Source: Candidatus Lernaella stagnicola
GTDB taxonomy: Bacteria > Lernaellota > Lernaellaia > Lernaellales > Lernaellaceae
Length of the DNA: 64,000 nucleotides
NCBI GenBank assembly: GCA_030765525.1
Contig: JAVCCK010000023.1
Coordinates: 1-64,000 of the forward strand
Direction: 5' to 3'
Position 1 is the stretch's first letter, and the number at the start of each line of letters is the position of its first letter. Position numbers and translations under genes: made by a program. This document shows, piece by piece, positions 6,619 to 15,380 of this stretch. Under the pieces are notes generated by a model. That model was given only the letters and a program-made list of their open reading frames with translations. It searched no databases and was not told the DNA's origin.

Positions 6619-8424
6619 GTGAGATCGGCGCGGGCTAAAATCGTTTCGTGGATTCCCGCCTTGCTGTTGGCGGTACTCCTTAACGCATGCGGCGGCGAAC
6701 CGAGCGTCACCGACGTCCGCCTGGAAGCCGTCGGCCCCTTCAGCGCGACGGTTGCCTGGGAGTCCGCCACGCCCGGCCGTTACGACATCGCGTATGGCGA
6801 GGGCACTTTGTTCGATCGCTCGGTCTCCGAAACCGACGCCGGTACGTCGCACCGCATCAACCTGACGGGCCTCAAGCCCTCGACCCGCTACGCCTATCGC
6901 TTCGGCGAAGGCGGCCCGACTTTCCGATTTCGCTCGGCCGCCGGTCGCGGCGGCGCCTTCGATTTGGTCGTGCTGGACGCGGCCTCCCCGGCCTGCGGCC
7001 CCGCCGCGCCGCTGCCGACGCCCGCACCGGATGTCGTCGTGGTGTTCGGTGAATGTTCCGGTGTCTTGGCGCAACACCCGGCTTCGATTCTCACGATCCG
7101 AGGTCCGCAAGCTCATCCGGTGTCATTCGGCGACGCCCGCATCATCGTCGTGGATACGCCAAGCGCCGCCGCAGCCGCTCTGCCGCCCGATGCCGACACC
7201 CGCCGCCTGGTCGTCGTGCCTCGCTTGCCCCAGGACGCGCCCGGCGAGCAAACGCCTGTCGTGCTGAGCCCGCGCGGCGCATTGACCGCCGAGCGTCGTG
7301 TCCAGTGGCCCGCTTCGCAAGACGCGTGGTTGGAAATCGACGCGTTCGAGATCGCCCAGGCGGGCGCGGAAGGTGACGATCGCGTGCGCCGGGTGATCGT
7401 GCCCGCGCCGCCCGACAGCCGCAAAAGCTGCCTGTATTGCGACCGCCTGTTGGAAGCCGGACGTTACGAAGAGAGCATCGCGTGGTACCAGAATTTCATC
7501 CGCGACAATCAAAACGAGCATCAGGTGGAAGACGCTTTCTTCACCGTCGCGCGCATCTTGGACGAAAAGCTCTTCCGGTTCGCCGACGCCCTGCTCGCTT
7601 ACGACACCTTTCTCGCGCGGTACTCGGACAGCCGCCGGGTGCCGCTGGCCTGGTACCGGGGGAACTACCTGCGGTCCCGCGACGATTTTGACTTTCAGCC
7701 GCTGGAGTCTTTCGAACGCGCCAAGGCGGAGTTGGTGCGCGAGGATCCCGACCCGGCCGTGGAAAAGGTGGAGGCGATGCTCGCCGATTTCCCGCACGCC
7801 GCGGTCGGAGAAGACGCCTTATTTTGGCTGGGCAACCTACTGCAAACCGACCAGCCGCGCCGCGCGGTCGGCTATTTCCAACAATTGATGGAACGCTATC
7901 CGCAAAGCGAAAGCGCGGCCCTGGCGGCCATCGCCCTGGGGGACATTCATTACCGCGCCAACCAGAACCGTGCCGCCATCGCCGCTTACGAGCGGGCTTT
8001 GGAGACGGTGCCGCCCAAGTATCACATCTCGTTACAGGACAAGCTGCGCAAGGCGGGTCGCAACGTCGGTCGCGAAATCGCGCGATGGACGGCGTGGGCG
8101 ATCCTCGGCGTCTGGCTGTTGCTTTCGCTTGTTCGCAAAACCGTACCGCGCGCCGGCGACTGGCGGGCGGGGGCGATAGTGCTGGCCGCGTACGCGTTGG
8201 TGGGCGGCGGTTATTTCGCGTTACAATACGATCGAGCCCAAGCGATGCTGGGCACGCTGGCCGCGCTTGCCGTGTCGATGGCGTTGGTGTTCGTGTGGAA
8301 TCGAGCGCTGGCCCGCCGTTGGGATTGCGCGGCGCTGGTGGTGTTGCACGCCCTGAGCGCGTCGGTGGCGGCGTGGTATCTCGTGTGTTATCGATTCCAC
8401 GCGCTCTACATTTTTGGCCTTTGA
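6619..8424 (+). CDS. Lipoprotein with FN3-like, degenerate phosphoesterase-like and TPR regions plus membrane helices
   Basis: A 601-residue protein with a GTG start. A lipobox (LLNAC, C24) is followed by an FN3/purple-acid-phosphatase N-domain-like region at about 28-110 (TVAWESATPGRYDIAYGEG, GLKPSTRYAYRFG). Residues 115-230 keep a phosphoesterase-like strand pattern (DLVVLDAAS, DVVVVFGECSG) without the metal-binding His/Asp motifs. A C-x2-C (SCLYC) introduces TPR-like helical repeats at about 270-480 (YEESIAWYQNFIRD, RRAVGYFQQLMERYPQSESA, RAAIAAYERAL). Four hydrophobic helices end the protein. The TPR face is a likely protein-protein docking platform in the periplasm. Its FN3-like part resembles that of the metallophosphoesterase at 9100. 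The degenerate-enzyme reading is inference. Confidence 0.72.
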   Translation: MRSARAKIVSWIPALLLAVLLNACGGEPSVTDVRLEAVGPFSATVAWESATPGRYDIAYGEGTLFDRSVSETDAGTSHRINLTGLKPSTRYAYRFGEGGPTFRFRSAAGRGGAFDLVVLDAASPACGPAAPLPTPAPDVVVVFGECSGVLAQHPASILTIRGPQAHPVSFGDARIIVVDTPSAAAAALPPDADTRRLVVVPRLPQDAPGEQTPVVLSPRGALTAERRVQWPASQDAWLEIDAFEIAQAGAEGDDRVRRVIVPAPPDSRKSCLYCDRLLEAGRYEESIAWYQNFIRDNQNEHQVEDAFFTVARILDEKLFRFADALLAYDTFLARYSDSRRVPLAWYRGNYLRSRDDFDFQPLESFERAKAELVREDPDPAVEKVEAMLADFPHAAVGEDALFWLGNLLQTDQPRRAVGYFQQLMERYPQSESAALAAIALGDIHYRANQNRAAIAAYERALETVPPKYHISLQDKLRKAGRNVGREIARWTAWAILGVWLLLSLVRKTVPRAGDWRAGAIVLAAYALVGGGYFALQYDRAQAMLGTLAALAVSMALVFVWNRALARRWDCAALVVLHALSASVAAWYLVCYRFHALYIFGL

Positions 8425-8433
8425 GGATAGGAA

Positions 8434-8616
8434 ATGAGAAGAGGAAAAATCCTGCGCATCAAGTGGGGCGTCAACCCCAACTCCAGTTCCATCGGCACCG
8501 ACGTGTCGCTGCTGCTGTTTTCGGCCGCGGCGGTAACGGTGTTGGTCAACGTGCTCGATGCCGCTCTACGGCTTTGGCTCAAGCGACGGCGTACCGATGA
8601 CGCTGCGTCGAATTAG
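8434..8616 (+). CDS. 60-aa membrane peptide B with GVNPNSSSIGTD motif (paralogue of peptide A)
   Basis: A 60-residue peptide with AGGA upstream of its ATG, nine bases after the preceding gene. It starts RRGKILRIKW and carries GVNPNSSSIGTD at residues 12-23, identical to peptide A. A hydrophobic helix (about 24-48) and RRRTDDAASN complete it. Aligning the two peptides gives a shared RG(K/R)IL(K/R)xKxGVNPNSSSIGTD core, while the helices differ strongly (VSLLLFSAAAVTV against IIYLVLGSTGAMI). It has no Cys. Its last 20 bases overlap the start of the TlpA-like gene, the same overlap architecture seen between peptide A and the radical SAM gene. I infer a second substrate or isoform for the same maturase. 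Confidence 0.75.
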   Translation: MRRGKILRIKWGVNPNSSSIGTDVSLLLFSAAAVTVLVNVLDAALRLWLKRRRTDDAASN

Positions 8617-9103
8617 CCTCGCGCTGTTGTTGCTGACCGTGGCGGGCTGCACCCGCGGCGGCGGGCCGCTCGAAGCCGGGCGTACGGCGCCGGATTTCCG
8701 CGCCGAAGACCTCACCGGCCGCACTCACTATCTCAACGCCGAACTCGCCCAGCCGCTCGTGTTGACCTTCTTCGCCACGTGGTGCCTACCCTGCCGCGAG
8801 GAAATCCCGCTGCTCATCGACCTGCACAAAAAACTTTCCGGCCGGGCGCAAATCCTTTGCGTCGCCGTCGATCCGGAAAACAAAGGCAAGCTGCGCGTCT
8901 TGGTCGATGGGTTGGACATCCCCTACCCCATGCTGCTCGACGACGGCCAAAAGATCATGGCCGCTTACGGGGTGGCGGAGTTGCCGGTGACCTTCGTGAT
9001 CGATCGCGAGGGCTTGATCCGTTCGCAGTACGGCCCGATCGGCCAAATCGAAGCAAGCCTGCTGGCCGCGCAATTGACGAAGCTCGCCGGTGAAAGCCGA
9101 TGA
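8597..9103 (+). CDS. TlpA/ResA-like lipoprotein thioredoxin
   Basis: A 168-residue lipoprotein thiol:disulfide protein. The ATG at 8597 lies inside the peptide B gene; the longer frame from 8558 is less likely because it would precede the signal sequence. The lipobox is LTVAGC (C18). The thioredoxin domain opens GRTAPDFRAEDLTGR and contains the redox motif WCLPC (C63, C66). The cis-Pro loop follows in AELPVTFVIDREG. Membrane-tethered TlpA/ResA proteins reduce specific disulfides in the periplasm, for example in cytochrome or cofactor maturation. Its placement directly after a membrane peptide and before a phosphoesterase suggests a role in the same exported system. The last four bases overlap the next gene (ATGA). 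Confidence 0.9.
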   Translation: MTLRRISLALLLLTVAGCTRGGGPLEAGRTAPDFRAEDLTGRTHYLNAELAQPLVLTFFATWCLPCREEIPLLIDLHKKLSGRAQILCVAVDPENKGKLRVLVDGLDIPYPMLLDDGQKIMAAYGVAELPVTFVIDREGLIRSQYGPIGQIEASLLAAQLTKLAGESR

Positions 9104-10668
9104 AACGCACGGCGCTTCTGTTGCTTTTCCTCGTCGCCTCGGCCGGGCCCACAGCGGCGGCGTGGCAATTCGGCCCTTACCTGCAGGTTCTCGGGCCGGA
9201 CACGGCGGCAGTCTGTTTGCAGGCTGAAACCGGCGACACGGTGGAAGTCAGCCTTCTCAACTCCAATCAGAACCTCTCCGTCGCGCAGGAACGCCGCGGT
9301 CCCGTGTGCCTGCGCTTTACGGGCTTAGTGCCCGACCGCACGTACCGCTACATGGCGATGGTTAACGGGCACATGGTGCTCGAGGAGCCCGCATCCTTTT
9401 TGACCGAGGCGACCGCCGTGCAGACCTTTGCCATCTACGGCGACACGCGCAGCGGCGACGATAGCTTCGACCTCGCCCACGCGCAGGTCGTCAAGGCGTT
9501 GCGCGAAACCACCGTTCCCGACGCGATCATCCACACCGGCGATTTCGTCGAACGTGCCGATAAAGACGAGTTGTGGCGCAACTTCTTCCTCATCGAGGGC
9601 GATATCCTGAGCGGCACGCCGCTCTATCCGGCCGTCGGCCGCAGCGATTCCCCGCCCGAGTTGGCGCGGCGCTGGTTTCCCTTCTTCGACCAGGCGCCGT
9701 GGTATTCCTTCGACCGCGGCGACGCCCATTTTGTGGTCACCGACTTGCGCGACACGGCCCGCCAGGACCAAAGCGCCGTGGCCGCGACCGGCGCTCAGGC
9801 GCAATGGTTGCGCGCCGACCTGGCTGCCGCCCGCGAGCGCGGCGCCCGTTTTCTTTTCGTCGTCATCCACGAACCGCCGATCGATCCGGCGGGCCGTACT
9901 CCCGACGCGCTGCGCGAAGTCTTCATGCCGATTCTCGAAAGCTACGACGTTACCGCCGTGTTTTCGGGCGCGCACTATTTCTCGCACGCGGTGCGCGGGG
10001 ATGTGCATTACTTCACCAACGGCGGCGGCGGTGCGCTGCTCGACGCCCGGCCGGCGCGAGCGGGTGTCTTTCGCTTTTTCAGCCCGGTTCATCACTTCAT
10101 CGTCTTGGAGACCGGCGGTTTCGGGGCGCGCATCAGGGCGGTCGACTCACACGGGCAAGAGTTTTATGCCGTGTCGCTCGCCGGTTTCACGCCCGAGCTG
10201 CCGGGACGGGAATCGGCCGTGTTCGTCGAGCAATACGCGGGCGGCACGATCGCTGTGCCGGTCACAGTTTATTTCCGCCCCGGCGACCAGTCGCGGCAAA
10301 ACGCTTCCGAAGCCTTGCAGCAAGCTGCGGTCGCGACCGGAGTGACAATCGTGGCGACGTACCGCTCGGTGGACGCGCCGGACAACCGCGCCCGCCTGAC
10401 CGCGTTGGCGAATCCGGACGGCCCTCTGCCGACCTATGTGGTGGGCGACCGTGTCGTGCGGGAGTCGGCGAAAGTCACCACGCCTTTGCCCTTGGAGACG
10501 GCGTTGAGAGAAGCGGCGGCGCAGCAACAACCGCCGGGGGCCGGTATCGGGCGTGTTTTGGCGCTGGCGGCGGCGTTGCTCGGCTTGGCGGTGTTGGCGG
10601 CGGCAGCTTGGCGTTGGCGACGGGCCGCGGCTCGAAAAACGGCGCCGGATCGGCAAAAAGATTTGTAA
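9100..10668 (+). CDS. Exported metallophosphoesterase-like protein with FN3-like N-domain and C-terminal anchor
   Basis: A 522-residue exported protein. A signal peptide (ending PTAAA) leads into an FN3/purple-acid-phosphatase-like N-domain at about 23-105. The calcineurin-like core at about 108-340 shows YGDTRSGDD (D115), HTGDFVE (D148) and VIHEPP (H257). However, the usual GNHE/D is GRSD (180-183) and the usual GHxH is GAHYFSH (290-296). Metal binding may therefore be altered. After the core, residues 380-480 include a FVEQYAGG strand and a LPTYVVGDRVV segment that look like a thioredoxin-type fold without CXXC. A final helix and RRAAARK anchor the C-terminus. Substrate is unknown. Confidence 0.75.
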   Translation: MKRTALLLLFLVASAGPTAAAWQFGPYLQVLGPDTAAVCLQAETGDTVEVSLLNSNQNLSVAQERRGPVCLRFTGLVPDRTYRYMAMVNGHMVLEEPASFLTEATAVQTFAIYGDTRSGDDSFDLAHAQVVKALRETTVPDAIIHTGDFVERADKDELWRNFFLIEGDILSGTPLYPAVGRSDSPPELARRWFPFFDQAPWYSFDRGDAHFVVTDLRDTARQDQSAVAATGAQAQWLRADLAAARERGARFLFVVIHEPPIDPAGRTPDALREVFMPILESYDVTAVFSGAHYFSHAVRGDVHYFTNGGGGALLDARPARAGVFRFFSPVHHFIVLETGGFGARIRAVDSHGQEFYAVSLAGFTPELPGRESAVFVEQYAGGTIAVPVTVYFRPGDQSRQNASEALQQAAVATGVTIVATYRSVDAPDNRARLTALANPDGPLPTYVVGDRVVRESAKVTTPLPLETALREAAAQQQPPGAGIGRVLALAAALLGLAVLAAAAWRWRRAAARKTAPDRQKDL

Positions 10669-10758
10669 TGTCGCGGTTGCGACCTATATTTTGACCGGAT
10701 CGCGGGGGCGGTCCTTTATCTGTTTTCGTACTGATTCCATAGCGGTAAGATACGATCG

Positions 10759-13700
10759 TTGTCCCGCCGGGGGCGAAGGATTGTGAGGGCGACTTTGGAC
10801 GTGGAAACCAGTTTACGCGCGTATTTTCCCTTCGGCTTTCACCTGTCGCGACAGGCTTGGGCGCAGTACGACGTCGCCGAGTTGCTCGATGAGGACGGCG
10901 AATGGACCGTCGTCGATGATATCCTGCGTCTGCGAAAGCTGGCGCTGCGCATTAACCAAGAGCGCTTGCGCTCCACGTACAACCTACCCGCGGTTCATGC
11001 CGGCCAATTGACGACGATCGCGCTGATCCAAGACATCCTGCGTTTCGTCGCCCATTTGTATTGCCACGACCAACTGCCCGGCGTGTTGGCGCGCGGTCTC
11101 ACGGAAGCCCTGACCCGACGCGGCGCGATCCTGGCCGAGAAGCCGCCCACCGCTTTCGTGAGCCTTTTCCCGCCGCAGAACGTCGCCCGGGGACGCTTGC
11201 CGGAAGACGAGTACCTTCCCGGTGAAGCGCCGGCGGCGGTCGAAATCGACGTGCCGGCCCGCGAGATCGTCGCGGTGGAAATGATTCTGCTGTGGTTGGC
11301 GGCGAATAATCCGGCGTTCCAACAATTCCGCGAACTCTTCGACGACGAGGAACTGAAAAAAGCCGCGCCTTACATTCCTTTCGTCGAGGAAATGGAGCGC
11401 TGGTTCAAACGCCAGCAGCCCGTCGATCGAATCGACGCCACGTTCTTTGAAGCATTGCGCGCCCCCATGCGCGCCGCGCCCGATTCGCTGGAAGGCCAAC
11501 TCGATTTCATGAAGGAAACATGGGGAAACCTGCTGCCCAGCTTCCTGCGCCAACGCATCGCCGTGGCGATCAACATCCTGCGCGAAGAAGAAATGCGCCG
11601 CGGTTTCGGGCCGCCCGAACGGCGCGTGCTGGAGTTCGGGGCGGATGCGTACGGCGCCCGCGACGACACCTACGAGCCCGCCGCGTTCAGTGAAGACGCC
11701 GACTGGATGTCCAACGTCGTGCTGCTGGCCAAGTCCACCTACGTATGGCTCGACCAACTTACCAAGTGGTACGGACGCGACATTCACACGCTGGCCGATA
11801 TCCCCGATGAGGAACTCGACCGCCTGGCACGCTGGGGTTTTACCGGTTTGTGGCTGATCGGCCTCTGGGAACGCTCGCCCGCCTCGCGGCAAATCAAGAA
11901 CTGGACGGGCAACCCCGAAGCCGTGGCCTCGGCTTATTCCCTCTACGACTACGTCATCGCCGAGGACCTGGGTGGCGAGGCGGCCTATGAAAACTTGCGC
12001 GAACGCGCCGCGCGCCGCGGCATCCGCTTGGCCAGCGACATGGTGCCCAACCACGTGGGGCTCTACTCGAAGTGGATCGTCGAGCACCCGGACTGGTTCG
12101 TCCAATCGGCCTTTCCGCCTTTTCCGGCCTACGCTTTTACGGGCGGCGATCTTTCGGGTAATCCCGGTCTCGGCCTGTTTTTGGAAGACGGATATTGGAG
12201 TCGCAGCGACGCCGCCGTGGTGTTCAAGCGGGTGGACCACGAGACCGGCGATGCGCGTTACATCTATCATGGCAACGACGGCACCAACATGCCGTGGAAC
12301 GACACGGCGCAGCTTAATTTCCTACTGCCCGAGGTGCGCGAAGCGGTGATCCAAACCGTGCTGCATGTCGCCCGGAAATTTTCGATCATTCGCTTCGACG
12401 CGGCCATGACCCTGGCTAAAAAGCATTTCCAGCGTCTTTGGTTTCCCACTCCGGGCGAAGGCGGCGCGATTCCCTCGCGGGCCGAGCACGGCATGACACG
12501 AGAACAATTCGACACCGTGTTTCCCAAGGAGTTTTGGCGGGAGGTTGTCGATCGGGTGAAGGCCGAAGCGCCCGACACGCTGTTGCTGGCCGAGGCGTTT
12601 TGGCTCATGGAAGGCTACTTCGTACGCACGCTGGGCATGCACCGCGTCTACAACAGCGCCTTTATGAACATGCTGAAGATGGAGGACAACGCCAAGTACC
12701 GGCAGACGGTGAAGAACGTCCTCGAGTTCAGCCCCGAGGTGATCAAGCGCTTCGTGAACTTCATGAACAATCCGGACGAAGACACCGCCATCGCGCAATT
12801 CGGCGACGGCGACAAGTACTTCGGCGTGGCCGTCCTGATGGTCACGATGCCCGGGCTGCCGATGTTCGGACACGGCCAGGTCGAAGGCTTCACCGAAAAA
12901 TACGGTATGGAATACCGCCGCGCGTATTGGGACGAAACGCCCAGCGAGCACCTGGTGGGGCGGCACGAACGGGAAATCTTCCCGCTGATGCGCCGCCGCA
13001 AGCTGTTTAGCGGCGCCGCGAACTTCGCTCTTTTCGATTTCGTCACCGACGCGGGCTGGGTGGACGAAAACGTCTTTGCCCACACCAATCGCGCCGACAA
13101 CGAACGCGCCATCATCCTTTTCAACAACGCCTACGAGGCCACCTCCGGCCGCATTACGATGTCGACGGCCGTCAACATCGGTTCCAGCGAACAGCCGAAC
13201 ATCGTGCGGCGCAGCCTGGCCGAAGCGCTGGCGCTCAACACCGACGAAGACGTCTACTACGCCTACACCGAGCACCGAACGGGGTTGCAGTTCCTGCGGC
13301 ACGGGCGCGCGTTGGCCGCCGAAGGATTGCGCGCCGAACTTGGCGGGTACCAGTACCAGGCGTTGATCGACTTCCACGAAATCCGCGACACCGACGGTTC
13401 CTGGGCCGCGTTGGCCGGACGCTTGGGCGAACGTGGTGTGCCGAACTTGACCGAAGCGCGCCGCGAGATGGAACTCGACCCGGTGCTCGGCCCGTGCCGC
13501 GCCCTGTTCCACGGTGACACGGTACGCGCACTTCTGGCCCGCGCCCCGCAAGCCGACGCCCAATTCCGGCAACACCTGCAGGGCTTTTTCGCCGCCGTCG
13601 CTTCCTTCGCCCGCAGCGACGCCCCGCCCGAGCCCCCGGCCGCCCAAGTCGCCGAGGAAACCGCCGTCGTAATCGACCCGGCCGCGACGCTGCAAAAGGC

Positions 13701-14268
13701 CGGCATCGACAAAGCTGCGGCGGGTAAGCTGGTCGCCAAGCTCACCTCCGCCGAAAAGCCGCTGCAACCGGTGCTTATCGCCTGGTTGATCGCCCGCCGG
13801 ACCGGCCGTTTCCGGGGACCGCGCGAAACCACGCCGGCACCCTTGTTGAGCGCGAACCGTCTCGATGAGTGGCTTTTGGGCAAGGTGTTTACCGACACGC
13901 TGATGGGTTACCGGCAGGACGAACAGCAGGGGCGCATCGACGGCCTGCTCGTGCGTTTTCTGCTGGCGCACGGCGACTTCCTGGAAGCGCAAAGTGAGCC
14001 TCCCGCCGCGGCGATCGAACGAGCGTTGGCTGACGCCCGCGTGCGCGACCTGCTGGCGATCAACGAGCACGAGGGTCATGAATACATCGGTAAAGAGCCC
14101 TTGGAACGCTTGGTTGACGCCGTCTTGCTGGCGTATGTCATCGACCGCGCCGCCCGTGACGAGTTGACGGCCGAGGGCCTGGCAAAAGCCACGGACGCGG
14201 CGGATAAAATCCTGGCTGCCGCGGAGACCGGCGGCTATCAGGTCGCGAAAACACTCGAGTTGCTGTAA
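10759..14268 (+). CDS. Very large GH13 alpha-amylase-family protein (1169 aa)
   Basis: The protein has no signal peptide and is probably cytosolic. Residues 1-330 are a helical extension I cannot assign. The GH13 barrel then follows with ASDMVPNHVG (region I), IIRFDAAMTL (nucleophile Asp), LLLAEAF (acid/base Glu) and FMNNPDED (third Asp). In region IV the usual Asn-His-Asp is Asn-Pro-Asp, reminiscent of GlgE-type enzymes. The last 280 residues are again helical and unassigned. The start is uncertain: TTG at 10759, or GTG at 10783, which has GAAGGA but too close. Alpha-glucan cleavage or transfer is likely. The gene precedes a hydrolase and lies upstream of a maltodextrin import locus. Confidence 0.82.
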   Translation: MSRRGRRIVRATLDVETSLRAYFPFGFHLSRQAWAQYDVAELLDEDGEWTVVDDILRLRKLALRINQERLRSTYNLPAVHAGQLTTIALIQDILRFVAHLYCHDQLPGVLARGLTEALTRRGAILAEKPPTAFVSLFPPQNVARGRLPEDEYLPGEAPAAVEIDVPAREIVAVEMILLWLAANNPAFQQFRELFDDEELKKAAPYIPFVEEMERWFKRQQPVDRIDATFFEALRAPMRAAPDSLEGQLDFMKETWGNLLPSFLRQRIAVAINILREEEMRRGFGPPERRVLEFGADAYGARDDTYEPAAFSEDADWMSNVVLLAKSTYVWLDQLTKWYGRDIHTLADIPDEELDRLARWGFTGLWLIGLWERSPASRQIKNWTGNPEAVASAYSLYDYVIAEDLGGEAAYENLRERAARRGIRLASDMVPNHVGLYSKWIVEHPDWFVQSAFPPFPAYAFTGGDLSGNPGLGLFLEDGYWSRSDAAVVFKRVDHETGDARYIYHGNDGTNMPWNDTAQLNFLLPEVREAVIQTVLHVARKFSIIRFDAAMTLAKKHFQRLWFPTPGEGGAIPSRAEHGMTREQFDTVFPKEFWREVVDRVKAEAPDTLLLAEAFWLMEGYFVRTLGMHRVYNSAFMNMLKMEDNAKYRQTVKNVLEFSPEVIKRFVNFMNNPDEDTAIAQFGDGDKYFGVAVLMVTMPGLPMFGHGQVEGFTEKYGMEYRRAYWDETPSEHLVGRHEREIFPLMRRRKLFSGAANFALFDFVTDAGWVDENVFAHTNRADNERAIILFNNAYEATSGRITMSTAVNIGSSEQPNIVRRSLAEALALNTDEDVYYAYTEHRTGLQFLRHGRALAAEGLRAELGGYQYQALIDFHEIRDTDGSWAALAGRLGERGVPNLTEARREMELDPVLGPCRALFHGDTVRALLARAPQADAQFRQHLQGFFAAVASFARSDAPPEPPAAQVAEETAVVIDPAATLQKAGIDKAAAGKLVAKLTSAEKPLQPVLIAWLIARRTGRFRGPRETTPAPLLSANRLDEWLLGKVFTDTLMGYRQDEQQGRIDGLLVRFLLAHGDFLEAQSEPPAAAIERALADARVRDLLAINEHEGHEYIGKEPLERLVDAVLLAYVIDRAARDELTAEGLAKATDAADKILAAAETGGYQVAKTLELL

Positions 14269-14302
14269 TACTATCCGCCAATAGATCCCGGAACGAAACA
14301 CT

Positions 14303-15283
14303 GTGGAGCACACCGTGCTGGAAAGCAGAAAGTACAACGTATCCAACGGCGCCGGCTGGCGTTTGTTTGCCAAGCGATCGATCGACCCCGAGCACTTCAA
14401 CCCGAAACTGCGTCCCGTGGCCGCTGTCCCCGGCTACGGCATGAACTCTTTCATCATCGGCTTCCACCCGGGCGGCCAGTCGATGGAAGAGTACCTCACG
14501 GCGGCCGGTTTTGAAGTCTGGACGATGAACCTGCGGGGCCAGGATTTCACGTTCAGCGAAAACGGCGGGCGGCTGTACGGCATTCGCGACGTGGCCCGCG
14601 TCGACCTGCCGGCGATCCTCGGACACATCGTCGAGACGACCCAAAGCCGACGCCGCACGATTGATATTCTCGGTTGCAGCCTCGGCGGCACCTACGTGTT
14701 TGCGTACGCCGTGCTCAATAAGCCCAACCCGCTGGGTAACATCGTGGCCTTGGGCGCGCCGTTGCGGTGGGAGAAAGTCCACCCCGCCCTGCGACTTGCT
14801 TTTTGTTCGCCGGAGCTCTTGGGCAAAATTAACATGCGCGGTACGCGCCTGCTGTGCCGCATTGCGCTGCCGCTGGCGGCCAAGATTCCGGGGCTGCTGC
14901 ACATCTACCTGCATCCGGAAATCGTCGATATCTCGCAAGCGGGCGAATTGGTCAAAACCATCGAGGACCCCAACCCGTTGCTCAACCGGGAGATCGCCGA
15001 ATGGGTCGGTCGCAAGGATTTGCTCATCGACGGGATCAATATCAGCGAGGCGTTCCGCGAGATCACCAATCCGCTGCTGTGCATTCAGGCCAACGCCGAC
15101 GGTGTCGTGCCGATGGCCACCGCGTTTTCGGCGCTCGAGTTGGCCTCATCGACGGTGAAGGACACGCTGATTGCCGGCACCGACGAAATTCCCATGGCGC
15201 ACGCGGATATGTACATTTCGCGCTACGCGCAGGATCTCGTTTTCCAACCGCTGGCCGAATGGCTGCTGGCGCACCAGGGCTGA
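14303..15283 (+). CDS. Alpha/beta hydrolase, PhaC/lipase-like
   Basis: A 326-residue hydrolase with GTG start, no signal peptide. It shows the oxyanion-side motif VPGYGMNSF, the nucleophile elbow GCSLGG (S126), the acid in QANADGVVPM and the His in PMAHADMY, a complete Ser-Asp-His triad. The overall layout, with a lid region between the elbow and the Asp, recalls polyhydroxyalkanoate synthase-like or triacylglycerol lipase-like proteins. PhaC itself uses Cys in the elbow (GxCxG), so a Ser here favours an esterase or lipase. It lies 34 bases after the large GH13 gene and may be co-transcribed. Natural substrate cannot be inferred. Confidence 0.75.
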   Translation: MEHTVLESRKYNVSNGAGWRLFAKRSIDPEHFNPKLRPVAAVPGYGMNSFIIGFHPGGQSMEEYLTAAGFEVWTMNLRGQDFTFSENGGRLYGIRDVARVDLPAILGHIVETTQSRRRTIDILGCSLGGTYVFAYAVLNKPNPLGNIVALGAPLRWEKVHPALRLAFCSPELLGKINMRGTRLLCRIALPLAAKIPGLLHIYLHPEIVDISQAGELVKTIEDPNPLLNREIAEWVGRKDLLIDGINISEAFREITNPLLCIQANADGVVPMATAFSALELASSTVKDTLIAGTDEIPMAHADMYISRYAQDLVFQPLAEWLLAHQG

Positions 15284-15380
15284 GCATAACAGGGCCGGCG
15301 ACAATGGAAATCGAGCTTCGACCGGAAACCTCTACAAAACATTTCGTGAGTATTTTCCCCCGGGCGGGCGCCCTCGCGGG

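Noticed and set aside
12322-14400. Long minus-strand frame of 692 codons
   Set aside because: It is antisense to the GH13 gene, lacks domain signals and reflects few stops in GC-rich DNA.
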